Assembly: GCA_965220955.1 (NCBI GenBank)
Contig: CBDCRK010000028.1
Coordinates: forward strand, 1-46,118
Direction of reading: 5' to 3'
Origin: CBDCRK01 sp965220955
GTDB taxonomy: Bacteria; Desulfobacterota; Binatia; Bin18; CBDCRK01
DNA length: 46,118 bases
In this document: piece after piece, positions 8,810 to 16,922 of the stretch
Layout of the letters: each line of letters begins with the position of its first letter
Position numbering within the stretch: the first letter of the stretch is position 1
Program-made: the position numbers and the translations under genes
The notes under the pieces: generated by a model
What the model was told of the DNA's origin: nothing
What the model saw: the letters and a program-made list of their open reading frames with translations, nothing else
The model's database searches: none

Positions 8810-9484
8810 CTAGGGAAAAGGACGTGTCTCTCCCACGTTGAGTCCCTGGCCAGGATGATAGCGACCAGCTTTGAGCTCGGTGATCAACTCGCGCACCGTG
8901 GTAACCGGGCGCTCAAGCACGGTCATGGCACACCCTAGGGAAGAAGCAGAGTGGCTATCGCTGCCTCCTACTCCTTTATGACCTAAATGCTGCGCTACTG
9001 TGTGGGCAAAGAGATTTTCTTGTTCTGAGCAGGCGCCATTGACAACCTCGATTTCGTCCACAAACGAGAAGATCTCCAGGGCTGTTGCCGTTGCCGGGTT
9101 GTTAGAGTCAAGCGGCGGAGTCTTATGGATAAACTGAAAGCGGGGATCAAGCTTATAGCGGAAAGGATGGTTGGCAATAAGGAACCCGTCCACCTCGTTT
9201 ATCACCCTCCTTAACTCTCGCACCTTGTAAATACCACCAACATACTGGTTGAGACCGAAGGCGCCAATGTGTCCCCACTCGGTAGTTACCTCGATCCCGT
9301 GAAAGAGTACTATCCCCTGTTGTCTTGCATGTTCTTCTATCTCAGGGGTTGACCACATGTAATCATGCTCAGTCACACAGATGCCGTCAAGGCCAATAGT
9401 CCTTGCCTGATCAATCATAGCAAAGGCGTCAAGGTTGCTATCAGCACTTCCCTGCGTTGTGTGGACATGGAAATCGATAACCAT
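8810..9484 (-). CDS. PHP-domain metal-dependent phosphoesterase-like protein
   Basis: The 224-residue protein has the PHP-domain metal sites: DFHVHT at residues 4-9, a TEHDYMW segment near 39, an FHGIEVTTEWGH segment, ANHPFRY, and a C-terminal GGSDSHS. These histidines, glutamate and aspartate bind a trinuclear metal centre in PHP phosphoesterases such as histidinol phosphatase and YciV/RnaAM. Stand-alone proteins of this size are usually annotated as predicted metal-dependent phosphoesterases. An AAGGAG ribosome site lies about nine bases before the ATG. It is the first gene of the unit PHP-thiD(-ptsP). The natural substrate is not evident. Confidence 0.88.
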   Translation of the reverse strand: MVIDFHVHTTQGSADSNLDAFAMIDQARTIGLDGICVTEHDYMWSTPEIEEHARQQGIVLFHGIEVTTEWGHIGAFGLNQYVGGIYKVRELRRVINEVDGFLIANHPFRYKLDPRFQFIHKTPPLDSNNPATATALEIFSFVDEIEVVNGACSEQENLFAHTVAQHLGHKGVGGSDSHSASSLGCAMTVLERPVTTVRELITELKAGRYHPGQGLNVGETRPFP

Positions 9485-9886
9485 GTAATCATACTCCTTA
9501 TGCGTTATGCGTTATTTCCCGGATGGATATGAAAGGGGTTTCTTATATCCTGTTCTTTTCCCCTGGGTCAAGGCGGATGCTTCTATTGTCAAGCCAGGCT
9601 GGTGTCTATGTGATATAGTGGCAGGGCAGGAGGGTGGGAAAATCACTATAGCAGCTGGCCAAGGACACTTGTTGTTTGCCAGGGATTGCTTTCTTGATGC
9701 CTTTATTTTATAAAGACTTGCCGAAGGCTTAACCAAGAAAGAGAAGTTTTCTGAGAGTATACGAACTGTGAGTCAAGCTGGCTTAAGGCAGGCTTCTTTC
9801 TTGAAATTTATGCACCGGGGCATGAAGAGGTTTGCGGACCTAGCCCAGTGTCTGATGCTTCGCTTGGATCCAGGAGGATAGGAACT
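9485..9886. other. Intergenic divergent promoter region
   Basis: These 402 bases separate the minus-strand PHP-thiD unit from the plus-strand XRE gene and should contain both promoters. A short tandem duplication of GCGTTAT occurs around 9500-9515, just upstream of the PHP gene. Two overlapping open frames of about 70 codons exist on opposite strands, but neither has a family resemblance or a good ribosome site. Confidence 0.45.
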
Positions 9887-10309
9887 GTGGCTCGAAGAAG
9901 CTTTGGAGAGGCTGTCTATGAACGGCGTCGCCAGCTTGGGATGACCCAGGAAGAAGTAGCTAAAAAGGTAGGGGTTAAAGCCAACTACATTGGTTACCTA
10001 GAGCGGGGGATGCGCCATCCCAGTAACAAGGTGTTATCTAAGCTAGCCGATATCCTTGACCTCAATAAAGAAGAGGTTTACTTTCTTGCTAATCCATCGG
10101 TACGTAACTTTCTAGGGAAGCAGGCGGTCGCTCCTCAGGTCTCCGCCTGGCAAGCTTTTGTCAGGGATAAGGGATTGCGCCATCGCTACCGTATCACTCC
10201 TCAGGAAATGAAGGTGCTTTCTCAGATCTCGACTTTGGGCCAGGTGCGTTCGGCGCGAGACATGCTCTTTGTTCTGCAGGTGATCCGTCAAGCGGTTAGG
10301 GAGGTATAA
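9887..10309 (+). CDS. XRE-family helix-turn-helix regulator
   Basis: I place the start at GTG 9887 because AGGAGG (9872-9877) lies nine bases before it; an earlier in-frame GTG at 9848 has no such site and would place AGGAGG inside the gene. The resulting protein is 140 residues. Residues 8-65 form a Cro/C1-type HTH: ERRRQLGMTQEEVAKKVGVK, then YIGYLERGMRHPSN and LSKLADILDL. The C-terminal 70 residues form no domain I recognise. Such proteins repress or activate nearby promoters; divergent placement to PHP-thiD and proximity to bolA-grxD make those genes possible targets, by inference only. Confidence 0.9.
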   Translation: MARRSFGEAVYERRRQLGMTQEEVAKKVGVKANYIGYLERGMRHPSNKVLSKLADILDLNKEEVYFLANPSVRNFLGKQAVAPQVSAWQAFVRDKGLRHRYRITPQEMKVLSQISTLGQVRSARDMLFVLQVIRQAVREV

Positions 10310-10422
10310 GTATACTGAAAGCTTGCGCAGTTGCAGCCGTTATGACTTCAGGCTAATATAAGACAAATAAGGTCTATATTCTAACTAATCTCATAGCATT
10401 CTCATAACAGTAGGATCTAAAC

Positions 10423-10683
10423 ATGATCAGTGTAGAAGACATCCAATCCCTTGTAGAGGCAGCCCTACCCGGGTCAACCGTTCAGGTGCGGGATTTTACT
10501 GGCGGAGGAGATCATTTTGAAGCGGTTGTGGTGTCGGCAGAATTTGCTGGTAAAGGACTGGTGGAGCGACATCGAATGGTCTATACACCTCTAGGGAAGG
10601 CAATGCGGGTAGAAGATATTCATGCTCTTGCCCTTAAAACATACACTCCTGAGGAATTTGATAAGCAGAAAGGAGGCAGTTAA
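10423..10683 (+). CDS. BolA/IbaG-family protein
   Basis: The 86-residue protein has the BolA fold: a first helix (ISVEDIQSLVEAAL), the strand GSTVQVRDFTGGGDHFEAVVVS, then GLVERHRMVYTPLG and a final helix with IHALALKTYTPEE. The sequence context HFEAVVVSAEF-x(6)-RH is characteristic. BolA-family proteins bind a 2Fe-2S cluster together with CGFS monothiol glutaredoxins and take part in iron-sulfur trafficking or iron sensing. The next gene, two bases downstream, is exactly such a glutaredoxin, so the pair probably forms the heterodimer. The upstream 113 bases are AT-rich and hold an imperfect inverted repeat (about 10354-10382) that could be an operator. Confidence 0.93.
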   Translation: MISVEDIQSLVEAALPGSTVQVRDFTGGGDHFEAVVVSAEFAGKGLVERHRMVYTPLGKAMRVEDIHALALKTYTPEEFDKQKGGS

Positions 10684-10685
10684 CC

Positions 10686-11009
10686 ATGGCAGACAGCGTC
10701 CTGGATCGTATCGGAGAGATGGTGAAGGGCCATAAGGTGCTCATATTTATGAAGGGGAATCGCACCTTCCCCATGTGTGGATTTTCCGCGGCCACCATCG
10801 AGGTCCTTAACTCTCTTGGCTACCCCTACGAAACCTTCGATGTGTTAGAGGACTCAGAGGTCAGGGATGGTATTAAAAGGTTTTCTGACTGGCCGACCAT
10901 CCCGCAGGTGTATGTTGATGGCCAGTTTATCGGTGGGTGCGATATTGTGCTTGAGATGCACGCGCAGGGTGAGCTGGAGCCTGTGGTGCGCAAGGCCCTT
11001 GAAGAATAA
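10686..11009 (+). CDS. grxD: Grx4-type monothiol glutaredoxin (CGFS)
   Basis: The 107-residue protein has the full Grx4 pattern: VLIFMKGN, the active site MCGFSAAT with a single cysteine, the TVP-like cis-proline region WPTIPQVYVDGQFIGGCDI, and a C-terminal helix. CGFS glutaredoxins carry a glutathione-ligated 2Fe-2S cluster and donate it to target proteins, often with a BolA partner. It begins two bases after the BolA gene stop, and GGAGGC inside the end of bolA gives its ribosome site, which indicates translational coupling. A strong palindrome at 11037-11064 lies between it and the converging LLM gene. Confidence 0.95.
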   Translation: MADSVLDRIGEMVKGHKVLIFMKGNRTFPMCGFSAATIEVLNSLGYPYETFDVLEDSEVRDGIKRFSDWPTIPQVYVDGQFIGGCDIVLEMHAQGELEPVVRKALEE

Positions 11010-11036
11010 GAACACATCTCAAAATTGGTTGGTTGG

Positions 11037-11064
11037 ATAGGGGCACGGCACGCCGTGCCCCTAT
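11037..11064. terminator. 28-bp near-perfect palindrome between convergent genes
   Basis: ATAGGGGCACGGC is followed by AC and then GCCGTGCCCCTAT, a 13-bp perfect stem with a two-base centre. It lies 27 bases after the grxD stop and 2 bases before the LLM stop, so it may end transcription from both sides, though no U-tract follows. GC-rich palindromes of this GGGCACGGC type are often dispersed repeats in environmental genomes, so a REP-like origin is equally possible. Confidence 0.65.
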
Positions 11065-11066
11065 GG

Positions 11067-11948
11067 CTAAATTCTCTCTGCTGGAACCACAATCTTTTCG
11101 GCCAGACGCTCTATATCAGCTCTGATCTTGCTCGGGTCAGTAGGAATGGCACCAAGCATCACTTGGTCGACCCCCACATCGCGGTAGCGCTTAACCATAT
11201 CCAGCTCCACTGGTGCTCCTAGGCCAGGAGAGACACTAAAGTGAAGTTTCTGTGGGTCGCGACCGGCAGCCTTGGCCATCTGACGGATCTGCTCTATATG
11301 CTTGGTGGCGTCTTCAACATTAACATTAACACCGAACCAGCCATCTCCGACTTCGCCTACCCGTTTTAAGGCCGGACCGCTCTCGCCCCCGAAGACAATA
11401 GGCGGATAAGGCTTTTGTGCTGGCTTGGGGTACATGCGAACCTTAGGGAAACTGACAAACTCACCCTCAAACTCTGGTTCTTCTTCGGTCCACAGCAGCT
11501 TCATGGCTTTGAGGTACTCTCTGGTACGTGCGGCCCGTCGCTCCCAGGGCACGCCCACCGCGGTGAACTCTTCTGCCAGCCAGCCAATGCCTACGCCAAA
11601 TACAAAGCGACCACCGGAGAGTTTGTCTAGGCTGGCTATTTCCTTAGCCGTAACCACGGGGTTGCGCTCGGGCAAAAGACAAATGCCGGTGCCCAGGCGA
11701 ATCTTTTTAGTATGAGCGGCGGCAAACGTCAGAGCTAGGAATGGATCCAGAAGATCAGTCTGGGTGGGCAGGGGAATCCTGCCGTCTCCAGAATACGGAT
11801 AACGTGAGGCATACTGGTCAAGCAGCACAACGTGTTCAGGGGCCCAGAGTGAATGAAAGCCCACCTGCTCGGCGGCAGTGGCGGTCTGTACAATGATGTC
11901 AGGGTCAGCACTAGGACCAGCTCCAATAGCAAAAAATCCAATCTCCAT
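11067..11948 (-). CDS. LLM-class flavin-dependent oxidoreductase (F420-type)
   Basis: The 293-residue protein is a bacterial-luciferase-fold enzyme: MEIGFFAIGAGPSADPD at the start, SLWAPEHVVLLD, a LGTGICLLPERNPVVTAKEI segment, then SGGRFVFGVGIGWLAEEF, which marks TIGR03619-like members often dependent on F420. Such enzymes perform two-electron oxidation or monooxygenation of varied small molecules. An AAGGAGGGACA ribosome site precedes the ATG. It is alone on the minus strand, with a palindromic terminator-like repeat at its end. The neighbouring enoyl-CoA hydratase-like gene 180 bases upstream shares its direction. The substrate is unknown; cofactor F420 versus FMN cannot be settled by eye. 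Confidence 0.88.
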   Translation of the reverse strand: MEIGFFAIGAGPSADPDIIVQTATAAEQVGFHSLWAPEHVVLLDQYASRYPYSGDGRIPLPTQTDLLDPFLALTFAAAHTKKIRLGTGICLLPERNPVVTAKEIASLDKLSGGRFVFGVGIGWLAEEFTAVGVPWERRAARTREYLKAMKLLWTEEEPEFEGEFVSFPKVRMYPKPAQKPYPPIVFGGESGPALKRVGEVGDGWFGVNVNVEDATKHIEQIRQMAKAAGRDPQKLHFSVSPGLGAPVELDMVKRYRDVGVDQVMLGAIPTDPSKIRADIERLAEKIVVPAERI

Positions 11949-12130
11949 GGATTGTCCCTCCTTTCCTGATTATTAGATTAATTAAATGTTGCCGCATGCT
12001 ACTACATGTGTCTTTCTCTGTGCAATATCCGTTCTTTGGCAGGGGCAAATCTTGTATCTGCCCTTGCTGCCTGCGGTCTCCCTATCGGGCGATCACCAGA
12101 ACTGTCCCTACTATAAAAAACCATAAATTA

Positions 12131-12934
12131 TTACAAGCCACGGAAAGTCGGTCGACGTTTTTCCCGAAAGGCCGCAAGCCCCTCCTGGTGGTCCTCTGAC
12201 GTGAGCGTGATCGATTCCGAGGCTGCAGCCAGCTCAAGTGAGGTCTCTAGATCAGTCTCCAGGCTACGATACATCACCATCTTAGCTAAGCGAAGGGCAA
12301 TGGGTGGGCCAGCGGCAATCTTGCGGGCCAGCTCCATAGTTTTTTCTTGTAGCTGTTCATGAGGAAAGAAGTAGTTAACCATTCCCAAGTGATGAGCGTC
12401 TTTAGCGCTGAGAGGCTCACCAGTAAAAATCATCTCTGCGGCCTTGGCTATGCCCACGGCTCTAGGCAGCAACCAGCAGCCACCGGTGCCGGGGAAAAGG
12501 CCTATACGGACAAAGGCTTCAATGAAGCGGGCCTTTTCCGAGGCTACCCGCATGTCACAAGCCAAAGCCAGGTCACAACCTCCTCCAGCAGCATCTCCGT
12601 TGACCATGGCAATGGTCGGTAGGTCAAGTCGCTGCAGGTTCAAGATAAGTGGTTGTGCCCCCTGGCGTAGGCCCTGGCGCCTCCCTTCTGCGCCCCGGTT
12701 CTGGTGCACTCCGCCAGGTCCGGCTGGGTCGCGGAGGTCTGCCCCGGCACAAAATGCCCGTCCAGCTCCGGTAAAGACCAACACCCGGGTCTCCCCGTCC
12801 TCCTTGACCTCTTGCTGCAGCTGGCGCAGCTCCTCGACCATCTGGCGGTTAAAGGCATTGAGCCGCTCGGGGCGGTTGAGGGTTACTGTGGTCACTCCTT
12901 CTTGCTTGTCTACCAGAATCGTTTCATAGCTCAT
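12131..12934 (-). CDS. Enoyl-CoA hydratase/isomerase-family protein (PaaG-like)
   Basis: I choose the ATG at 12934 (MSYETILVDK) because GGAGGGG lies just upstream; the longer frame to 12964 has no such support. The 267-residue protein shows crotonase motifs: VTLNRPERLNAFN, the oxyanion segment GRAFCAGADLRDP, and GDAAGGGCDLALACDMR. The position of the usual first catalytic Glu is Asp (GGGCDL), and the second Glu position is Phe in FVRIGLFPGTGG. The LLPRAVG segment resembles PaaG-type isomerases, yet the PaaG catalytic Asp position is Gly. It is therefore a crotonase-fold enzyme acting on an acyl-CoA thioester, but hydratase activity should not be assumed. An insertion rich in Gly/Arg follows GADLRDP. 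Confidence 0.87.
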   Translation of the reverse strand: MSYETILVDKQEGVTTVTLNRPERLNAFNRQMVEELRQLQQEVKEDGETRVLVFTGAGRAFCAGADLRDPAGPGGVHQNRGAEGRRQGLRQGAQPLILNLQRLDLPTIAMVNGDAAGGGCDLALACDMRVASEKARFIEAFVRIGLFPGTGGCWLLPRAVGIAKAAEMIFTGEPLSAKDAHHLGMVNYFFPHEQLQEKTMELARKIAAGPPIALRLAKMVMYRSLETDLETSLELAAASESITLTSEDHQEGLAAFREKRRPTFRGL

Positions 12935-13100
12935 GTTATTTCCCCTCCAAGAGGATATTTTCATCTTTGTTGCGGTCGTCTACTATCCCTATGCTTAGCA
13001 GTAGGGAACAAGAAAAAGAAGATCAGAAAACCTACCTTCTCCTATCGTATGTTTGGCTTGCTTTACCCTGCGGACCCGGCTAAATAATGAAGGGTGAGAA

Positions 13101-13166
13101 GGCTTACTAAGAGTAAGTAGGGCTTACTAAGAGTAAGTAGGGCTGACAAGAGTAAGTAGGGCTGAC
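13101..13166. repeat. Tandem 20-bp repeat in the leader of an LLM gene
   Basis: Two identical 20-bp units (13101-13120 and 13121-13140) are followed by a degenerate 19-bp unit (13141-13159) and a partial one. Each full unit contains CTTACT-AAG-AGTAAG, which can form a small hairpin. The array ends five bases before the GGAGG ribosome site of the gene starting at 13181. Confidence 0.85.
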
Positions 13167-13180
13167 GAAAGGAGGAAATC

Positions 13181-14245
13181 ATGAAGGTTGGTACGGCATT
13201 AGCCATGCAAAATCCTAACCGCCAGCAGGCCGATCACCAGGTTTACTGGGAAGAGCGTAGGCTGGCCGATCTGGCTGAACCCCTGGGGTTCGATTCTTTC
13301 TGGACTGTTGAGCACCACTTTGATGACTACACCATGGTGCCCGATGTGGTGCAGTTCTTAACCTATATGGCCGGGCGGACTTCCCGCATCCAGCTGGGCA
13401 CCGCAGTCATTGTGCTGCCCTGGCATGATCCTGTGCGGGTTGCAGAGCAGATTGCCATGCTCGATATTCTATCTGAGGGTCGGCTCCTTGTTGGGTTTGG
13501 CCGTGGGGCAGCCAGGATCGAGTACGAAGGCTTTCGTATCCCCATGGAAGAGTCGCGTGAGCGCTTCGTAGAAGCGGGCGAGATTGTGGTGAAGGCTCTA
13601 AGAAACGAACGCTTCTCCCACCAGGGCAAATACTTTCAGATTCCGGACATGAGCATCCGGCCACGACCCTATTCCGATTTTACTGGTCGGATGTACGGAG
13701 CCGCGGTAAGCCCTGAATCGGCTGAGATTATGGCCAACCTCGGGCTTGGTGTCCTTATTGTTCCACAGCGTGACTGGGACACTACGGCCTCGGAGCTAGA
13801 GCGTTACAACACTATCTATCGCAGCCTGGGCAAGGAGCCGATTCCGCCGGTAAGCCTGGGCTGGATATATATTGACAACACTGAAGAGAAAGCTATGGCC
13901 GGGGCCCGTAAGTATATGGGCGCCTACTGGCAGTCGGCTGATCTCCACTATGAGATCTCCAAGGGGGCTCACCAGGGTGTGAAGGGCTATGAGTTCTACA
14001 GTCAGATGGGTCAGGCCGCTCAACAGGCCGGAAATGATGCAGTGACCGAGAACTTTGTCAACTTCCAGGTAGCCGGTACCCCGGAGATGTGTCTAGAAAA
14101 GATCAACTTCATCAAGAGCAAGGTCAACAATGATCATTTTGTGGCCTTGTTTAAATATGGCGGAATGCCCATTGAGCTGGCTGAAAGAAACATGCGTCTC
14201 TTTGCTGACACAGTTATGCCGGAGCTTCAGCAGTCGGCAGATTAA
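13181..14245 (+). CDS. LLM-class flavin-dependent oxidoreductase
   Basis: The 354-residue protein belongs to the luciferase-like monooxygenase fold: DLAEPLGFDSFWTVEHHFDD, a YMAGRTSRIQLGTAVIVLPW strand, VRVAEQIAMLDILSEGRL, and GFGRGAARIEYEGF. The EHHF and WHDP motifs are typical of FMN-dependent alkanal monooxygenase-like members rather than of the F420 group at 11.1-11.9 kb. Length is standard. GGAGG sits seven bases before the ATG. Immediately upstream lies a tandem array of hairpin-forming repeats that could influence expression. The next gene downstream is an SDR, 206 bases away behind its own hairpin, so the two may belong to one degradative pathway but are not tightly linked. The substrate is unknown. 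Confidence 0.88.
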   Translation: MKVGTALAMQNPNRQQADHQVYWEERRLADLAEPLGFDSFWTVEHHFDDYTMVPDVVQFLTYMAGRTSRIQLGTAVIVLPWHDPVRVAEQIAMLDILSEGRLLVGFGRGAARIEYEGFRIPMEESRERFVEAGEIVVKALRNERFSHQGKYFQIPDMSIRPRPYSDFTGRMYGAAVSPESAEIMANLGLGVLIVPQRDWDTTASELERYNTIYRSLGKEPIPPVSLGWIYIDNTEEKAMAGARKYMGAYWQSADLHYEISKGAHQGVKGYEFYSQMGQAAQQAGNDAVTENFVNFQVAGTPEMCLEKINFIKSKVNNDHFVALFKYGGMPIELAERNMRLFADTVMPELQQSAD

Positions 14246-14398
14246 AGCTTTCTCTCCTTCTTTTCCCTGGGGTGTGCTTTCTGTCCTGACGGCGCACCCC
14301 AAAGTTCCCTTCACAACCAACGGTCTGTCTGTGTGATGTACAGATGGAAGCGCTGCCGAGCTTGCTCAGTCATCCCTTACAAGTCATTGCTTTCTCGT

Positions 14399-14441
14399 TT
14401 ATCCTGATGGATAAAACCTGAGCAGGTTTACATCAGGATAA
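14399..14441 (+). promoter_or_regulatory. Nested inverted repeat abutting the SDR ribosome site
   Basis: An 11-bp perfect inverted repeat, TTATCCTGATG at 14399-14409 and CATCAGGATAA at 14431-14441, encloses a second one, AAACCT-GAGC-AGGTTT at 14414-14429. The last bases overlap the AGGAGG of the SDR gene. It could be an operator for a dimeric repressor or a leader hairpin that hides the ribosome site. No U-tract follows, so a terminator is less likely. Confidence 0.7.
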
Positions 14442-14451
14442 GGAGGATATC

Positions 14452-15282
14452 ATGGGAAGGTTGGATGGAAAGATTGCGCTGGTAACGGGCGGGGCTTCAG
14501 GCATTGGCCGGGCAATTTGCCTGACCTTTGCCGGCGAAGGGGCCACAGTCATTTGTAACGATATCAATCTCGACGCAGCTCAAGGGGTGTTGGCCGAATG
14601 TGGGCAGCCGAAGCAGGGTTTAGCAGTAAAGGCTGATGTCTCTAAGAGCAGGCAGGTTGCCTCTATGTTTGACAGGATTAAAAAGAGATTCTCCTCTCTC
14701 AATATCCTAGTAAACAATGCTGGTATTGGTCTGGACAGCCCGCAGCTGCAAAAACGCTTCAACCGGGTCTTTGAAAAACAGCAGCAAGAGATCGCCTCTG
14801 AGGGACGGGTCAAAACTGCACTGGAGGCTACGCAGAACCTTACAGATGATGAGTGGCGGCGGATGCTGGCCATTCACCTGGACGGGACCTTTTATTGTAC
14901 CCGCGAGTCACTCAAAATCATGGAGAAAGAGGGTCAGGGAAAAGTTATCAACATTGCCTCTATCTGTGGCATGACGGGCTGTGCCGGAGCCCCGCACTAC
15001 AGTGCAGCCAAGGCCGGCATTATGGGCTTCACCCGTGCTGTGGCCCGTGAGGTCATTGTCCGGGGAATTAATGTGAACGCCATTGCACCAGGGTACATTG
15101 ATACCCCGATGACCCAGACTATTTCTAATACGGTACGTAAGGGTATTGCCCTTGCTACCCCCATCGGTCGCTTCGGTGAACCGCAGGACATTGCCAACCT
15201 GGCAGTGTATCTAGCCTCGGAGGAGTCGAACTTTGTTGTTGGACAGGTCATCAGCCCCAACGGCGGCTATGTCATAGCCTGA
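14452..15282 (+). CDS. SDR-family oxidoreductase
   Basis: The 276-residue protein is a classical short-chain dehydrogenase. It has the cofactor loop TGGASGIGRA at about residues 12-21, the NNAG motif, an active-site tyrosine and lysine in YSAAKAG, and the PG segment AIAPGYIDTPM, ending with the C-terminal SDR pattern VVGQVISPNGGYV. An acidic residue after the second strand (CNDIN) suggests NAD rather than NADP. It carries an unusual charged insertion of about 40 residues after NNAGIGLD (QKRFNRVFEKQQQE to LEATQ) that lengthens the loop before the central helix. AGGAGG precedes the ATG and is directly preceded by the nested inverted repeat. The substrate is unknown. Confidence 0.92.
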   Translation: MGRLDGKIALVTGGASGIGRAICLTFAGEGATVICNDINLDAAQGVLAECGQPKQGLAVKADVSKSRQVASMFDRIKKRFSSLNILVNNAGIGLDSPQLQKRFNRVFEKQQQEIASEGRVKTALEATQNLTDDEWRRMLAIHLDGTFYCTRESLKIMEKEGQGKVINIASICGMTGCAGAPHYSAAKAGIMGFTRAVAREVIVRGINVNAIAPGYIDTPMTQTISNTVRKGIALATPIGRFGEPQDIANLAVYLASEESNFVVGQVISPNGGYVIA

Positions 15283-15467
15283 CCCTGTTCCTTATCCATG
15301 GCAATATATGTGGCCGAAAGTGGCAACAAGAACAAATCTTTCTCTACTACCGGTGCACCGTTGATTATGGACGGCCGGTATGTTGCACATGGGCATGCAC
15401 GGATGCAGGTTGGTGTGCATGGATAGGTCTTGAAACATACTCTAAGGATGGAAACGGAGGTGTGATA

Positions 15468-16139
15468 GTGGAGCCGATCATCATTCTGGTGTGGTGGGTT
15501 CTCTTTGCTGGTAGCCATCTTGTGCTTTCATCACAGAAAGTTCGGCCAACACTCATTCAGCGCTTGGGAGAGTGGCCATTTCGTGGCCTGTATTCTCTTG
15601 TTGCCTTTGTTACCTTGATTCCGCTCATTGTCTATTTCTTCCGACACAAACACGCTGAGCCGATCTTTTGGTCTTCCCATATTGTGACCCACGATCTCAC
15701 CGTTATCCTTATGGCGTTTGCCTTTGTCCTCCTGGCTATAGGTGCGGTCGCACGGCCCCCAAGCACCATGGTTGGGGGCCGTAAACCCGAGGCTTATGGT
15801 GTTACCCGCATCACCCGTCACCCGACCTTTGCCGCTTTTTTTCTCTTTGGCCTAGCGCACTGCCTGGTTAATGGATCTCTAGGGGATTTAATCTTCTTTG
15901 GTGGATTTGCTGCCTTTGCCTGGATAGGCGCCTGGCACCAGGACACGCGTAAGGTGGTGGAGGTGTCGGAATATGCGGAATTTAAGGCGGCAACCTCTTT
16001 TCTTCCCTTTGCTGCCGTTATTAAAAAGAAACAGCCCCTTGCTCTTCAGGAGATCAACTGGACCGTCGGTGTGGTTGGCTTGGCGCTCTTTTATATATTA
16101 CGGATTTACCATTCGAGCTGGTTTGGCGGCATGTTTTAA
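15468..16139 (+). CDS. NnrU-family integral membrane protein
   Basis: I place the start at GTG 15468, seven bases after ACGGAGG; the upstream GTG at 15462 is too close to that site. The product of about 223 residues has five or six membrane segments, starting with IIILVWWVLFAGSHLVLSS. The family features are the SHLVLSS turn in the first helix, RPTLIQRLGEWPFRGLYS and the conserved ITRHPTFAAF around the middle. NnrU proteins are inner-membrane proteins associated with denitrification in some proteobacteria; the related fold occurs in isoprenylcysteine methyltransferase-like enzymes. No denitrification gene is nearby, so a nitrogen role is not supported here. The next gene, also a small membrane protein, follows after 60 bases. 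Confidence 0.8.
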   Translation: MEPIIILVWWVLFAGSHLVLSSQKVRPTLIQRLGEWPFRGLYSLVAFVTLIPLIVYFFRHKHAEPIFWSSHIVTHDLTVILMAFAFVLLAIGAVARPPSTMVGGRKPEAYGVTRITRHPTFAAFFLFGLAHCLVNGSLGDLIFFGGFAAFAWIGAWHQDTRKVVEVSEYAEFKAATSFLPFAAVIKKKQPLALQEINWTVGVVGLALFYILRIYHSSWFGGMF

Positions 16140-16199
16140 TAAATCTAAATTGACAATCAAAACTGATTCACTGCTTTGTGATGTACCAGGGAGAGTATT

Positions 16200-16499
16200 A
16201 TGGACGGGCAAACGCTACAGCAGGCGTGGCAATGGCTTCTTAGCCTCTCTAAAGTCCAGCTTATTTTTCTAGGAGGTGGACTTGTTTTCATAGTTGCGGT
16301 CAGCAAAACTATTCGGGTCTTGTTCCTACTGAGTGTTGTGCTCCTCTTCCTAGTGTTTGGTCTACCGCAGGTAATGAAGTACTACAAAGAAAATCCCCTG
16401 CCCGAGTTCGTACATACGCTCTTCCCCCAGGACACCGACGCTGCTAAAGACACTTCCTCTGCTGATACAGGGAACATAAATGGAGAGACCACAAAATAA
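16200..16499 (+). CDS. Small predicted membrane protein
   Basis: The 99-residue product has two adjacent hydrophobic segments (about residues 19-36 and 39-55, VQLIFLGGGLVFIVAV and IRVLFLLSVVLLFLVFG) and then a hydrophilic tail rich in Asp, Thr and Ser. I recognise no family. A GGGAGAG site precedes the ATG. It follows the NnrU gene by 60 bases on the same strand and could be cotranscribed with it. The regular amphipathic start, good spacing and absence of a better frame on either strand make it a likely real gene. Confidence 0.6.
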   Translation: MDGQTLQQAWQWLLSLSKVQLIFLGGGLVFIVAVSKTIRVLFLLSVVLLFLVFGLPQVMKYYKENPLPEFVHTLFPQDTDAAKDTSSADTGNINGETTK

Positions 16500-16737
16500 A
16501 GGCCTCAATGACTTCTTGGTAACCTAGGGGCTTGACCCATGTTCTCCTCCCCATTGTAGAACTGTAGAACCTGGCAAGGACGAGCTGCTAAGCAGTAACC
16601 TCAGAAATTCGCGATTTTTCCGCAAAACCGCCTCGCCGGGTACTTTACCAGGACTTGCCTTTCACCCTGGCCGGCGCTAAACTAACACTAATCCAGGGAA
16701 AGGACCTGTTTCCGGGTCAAAGTATTGAATTGAGTAT

Positions 16738-16814
16738 CGGGGTGTGGCTCAGCCTGGTAGAGCACACGGTTCGGGACCGTGGAGTCGCTGGTTCAAATCC
16801 AGTCACCCCGACCA
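16738..16814 (+). tRNA. tRNA-Pro (CGG)
   Basis: Acceptor stem CGGGGTG pairs with CACCCCG; the D stem is GCTC/GAGC-like, and the anticodon stem-loop CACGG-TTCGGGA-CCGTG gives anticodon CGG. The T arm GCTGG-TTCAAAT-CCAGT is complete, and discriminator A plus CCA is encoded at 16811-16814. Confidence 0.96.
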
Positions 16815-16922
16815 CCCTTTTTCTTGTAGGTGTTCTCCTCTTCTTTACTTTTTGCGTGCCTCAAGGACCTTTAGGGTCTGGGAGACATAGGGGCAGGGAT
16901 ACTTGCACTTCTGGTGGCATAG

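Noticed and set aside
9507..9736. Two overlapping 70-codon frames in the PHP-XRE gap
   Set aside because: No ribosome site, no known pattern, and they lie where divergent promoters are expected.
13101..13166. CRISPR array
   Set aside because: Units are adjacent without spacers and only 20 bp long; no cas gene is in the window.
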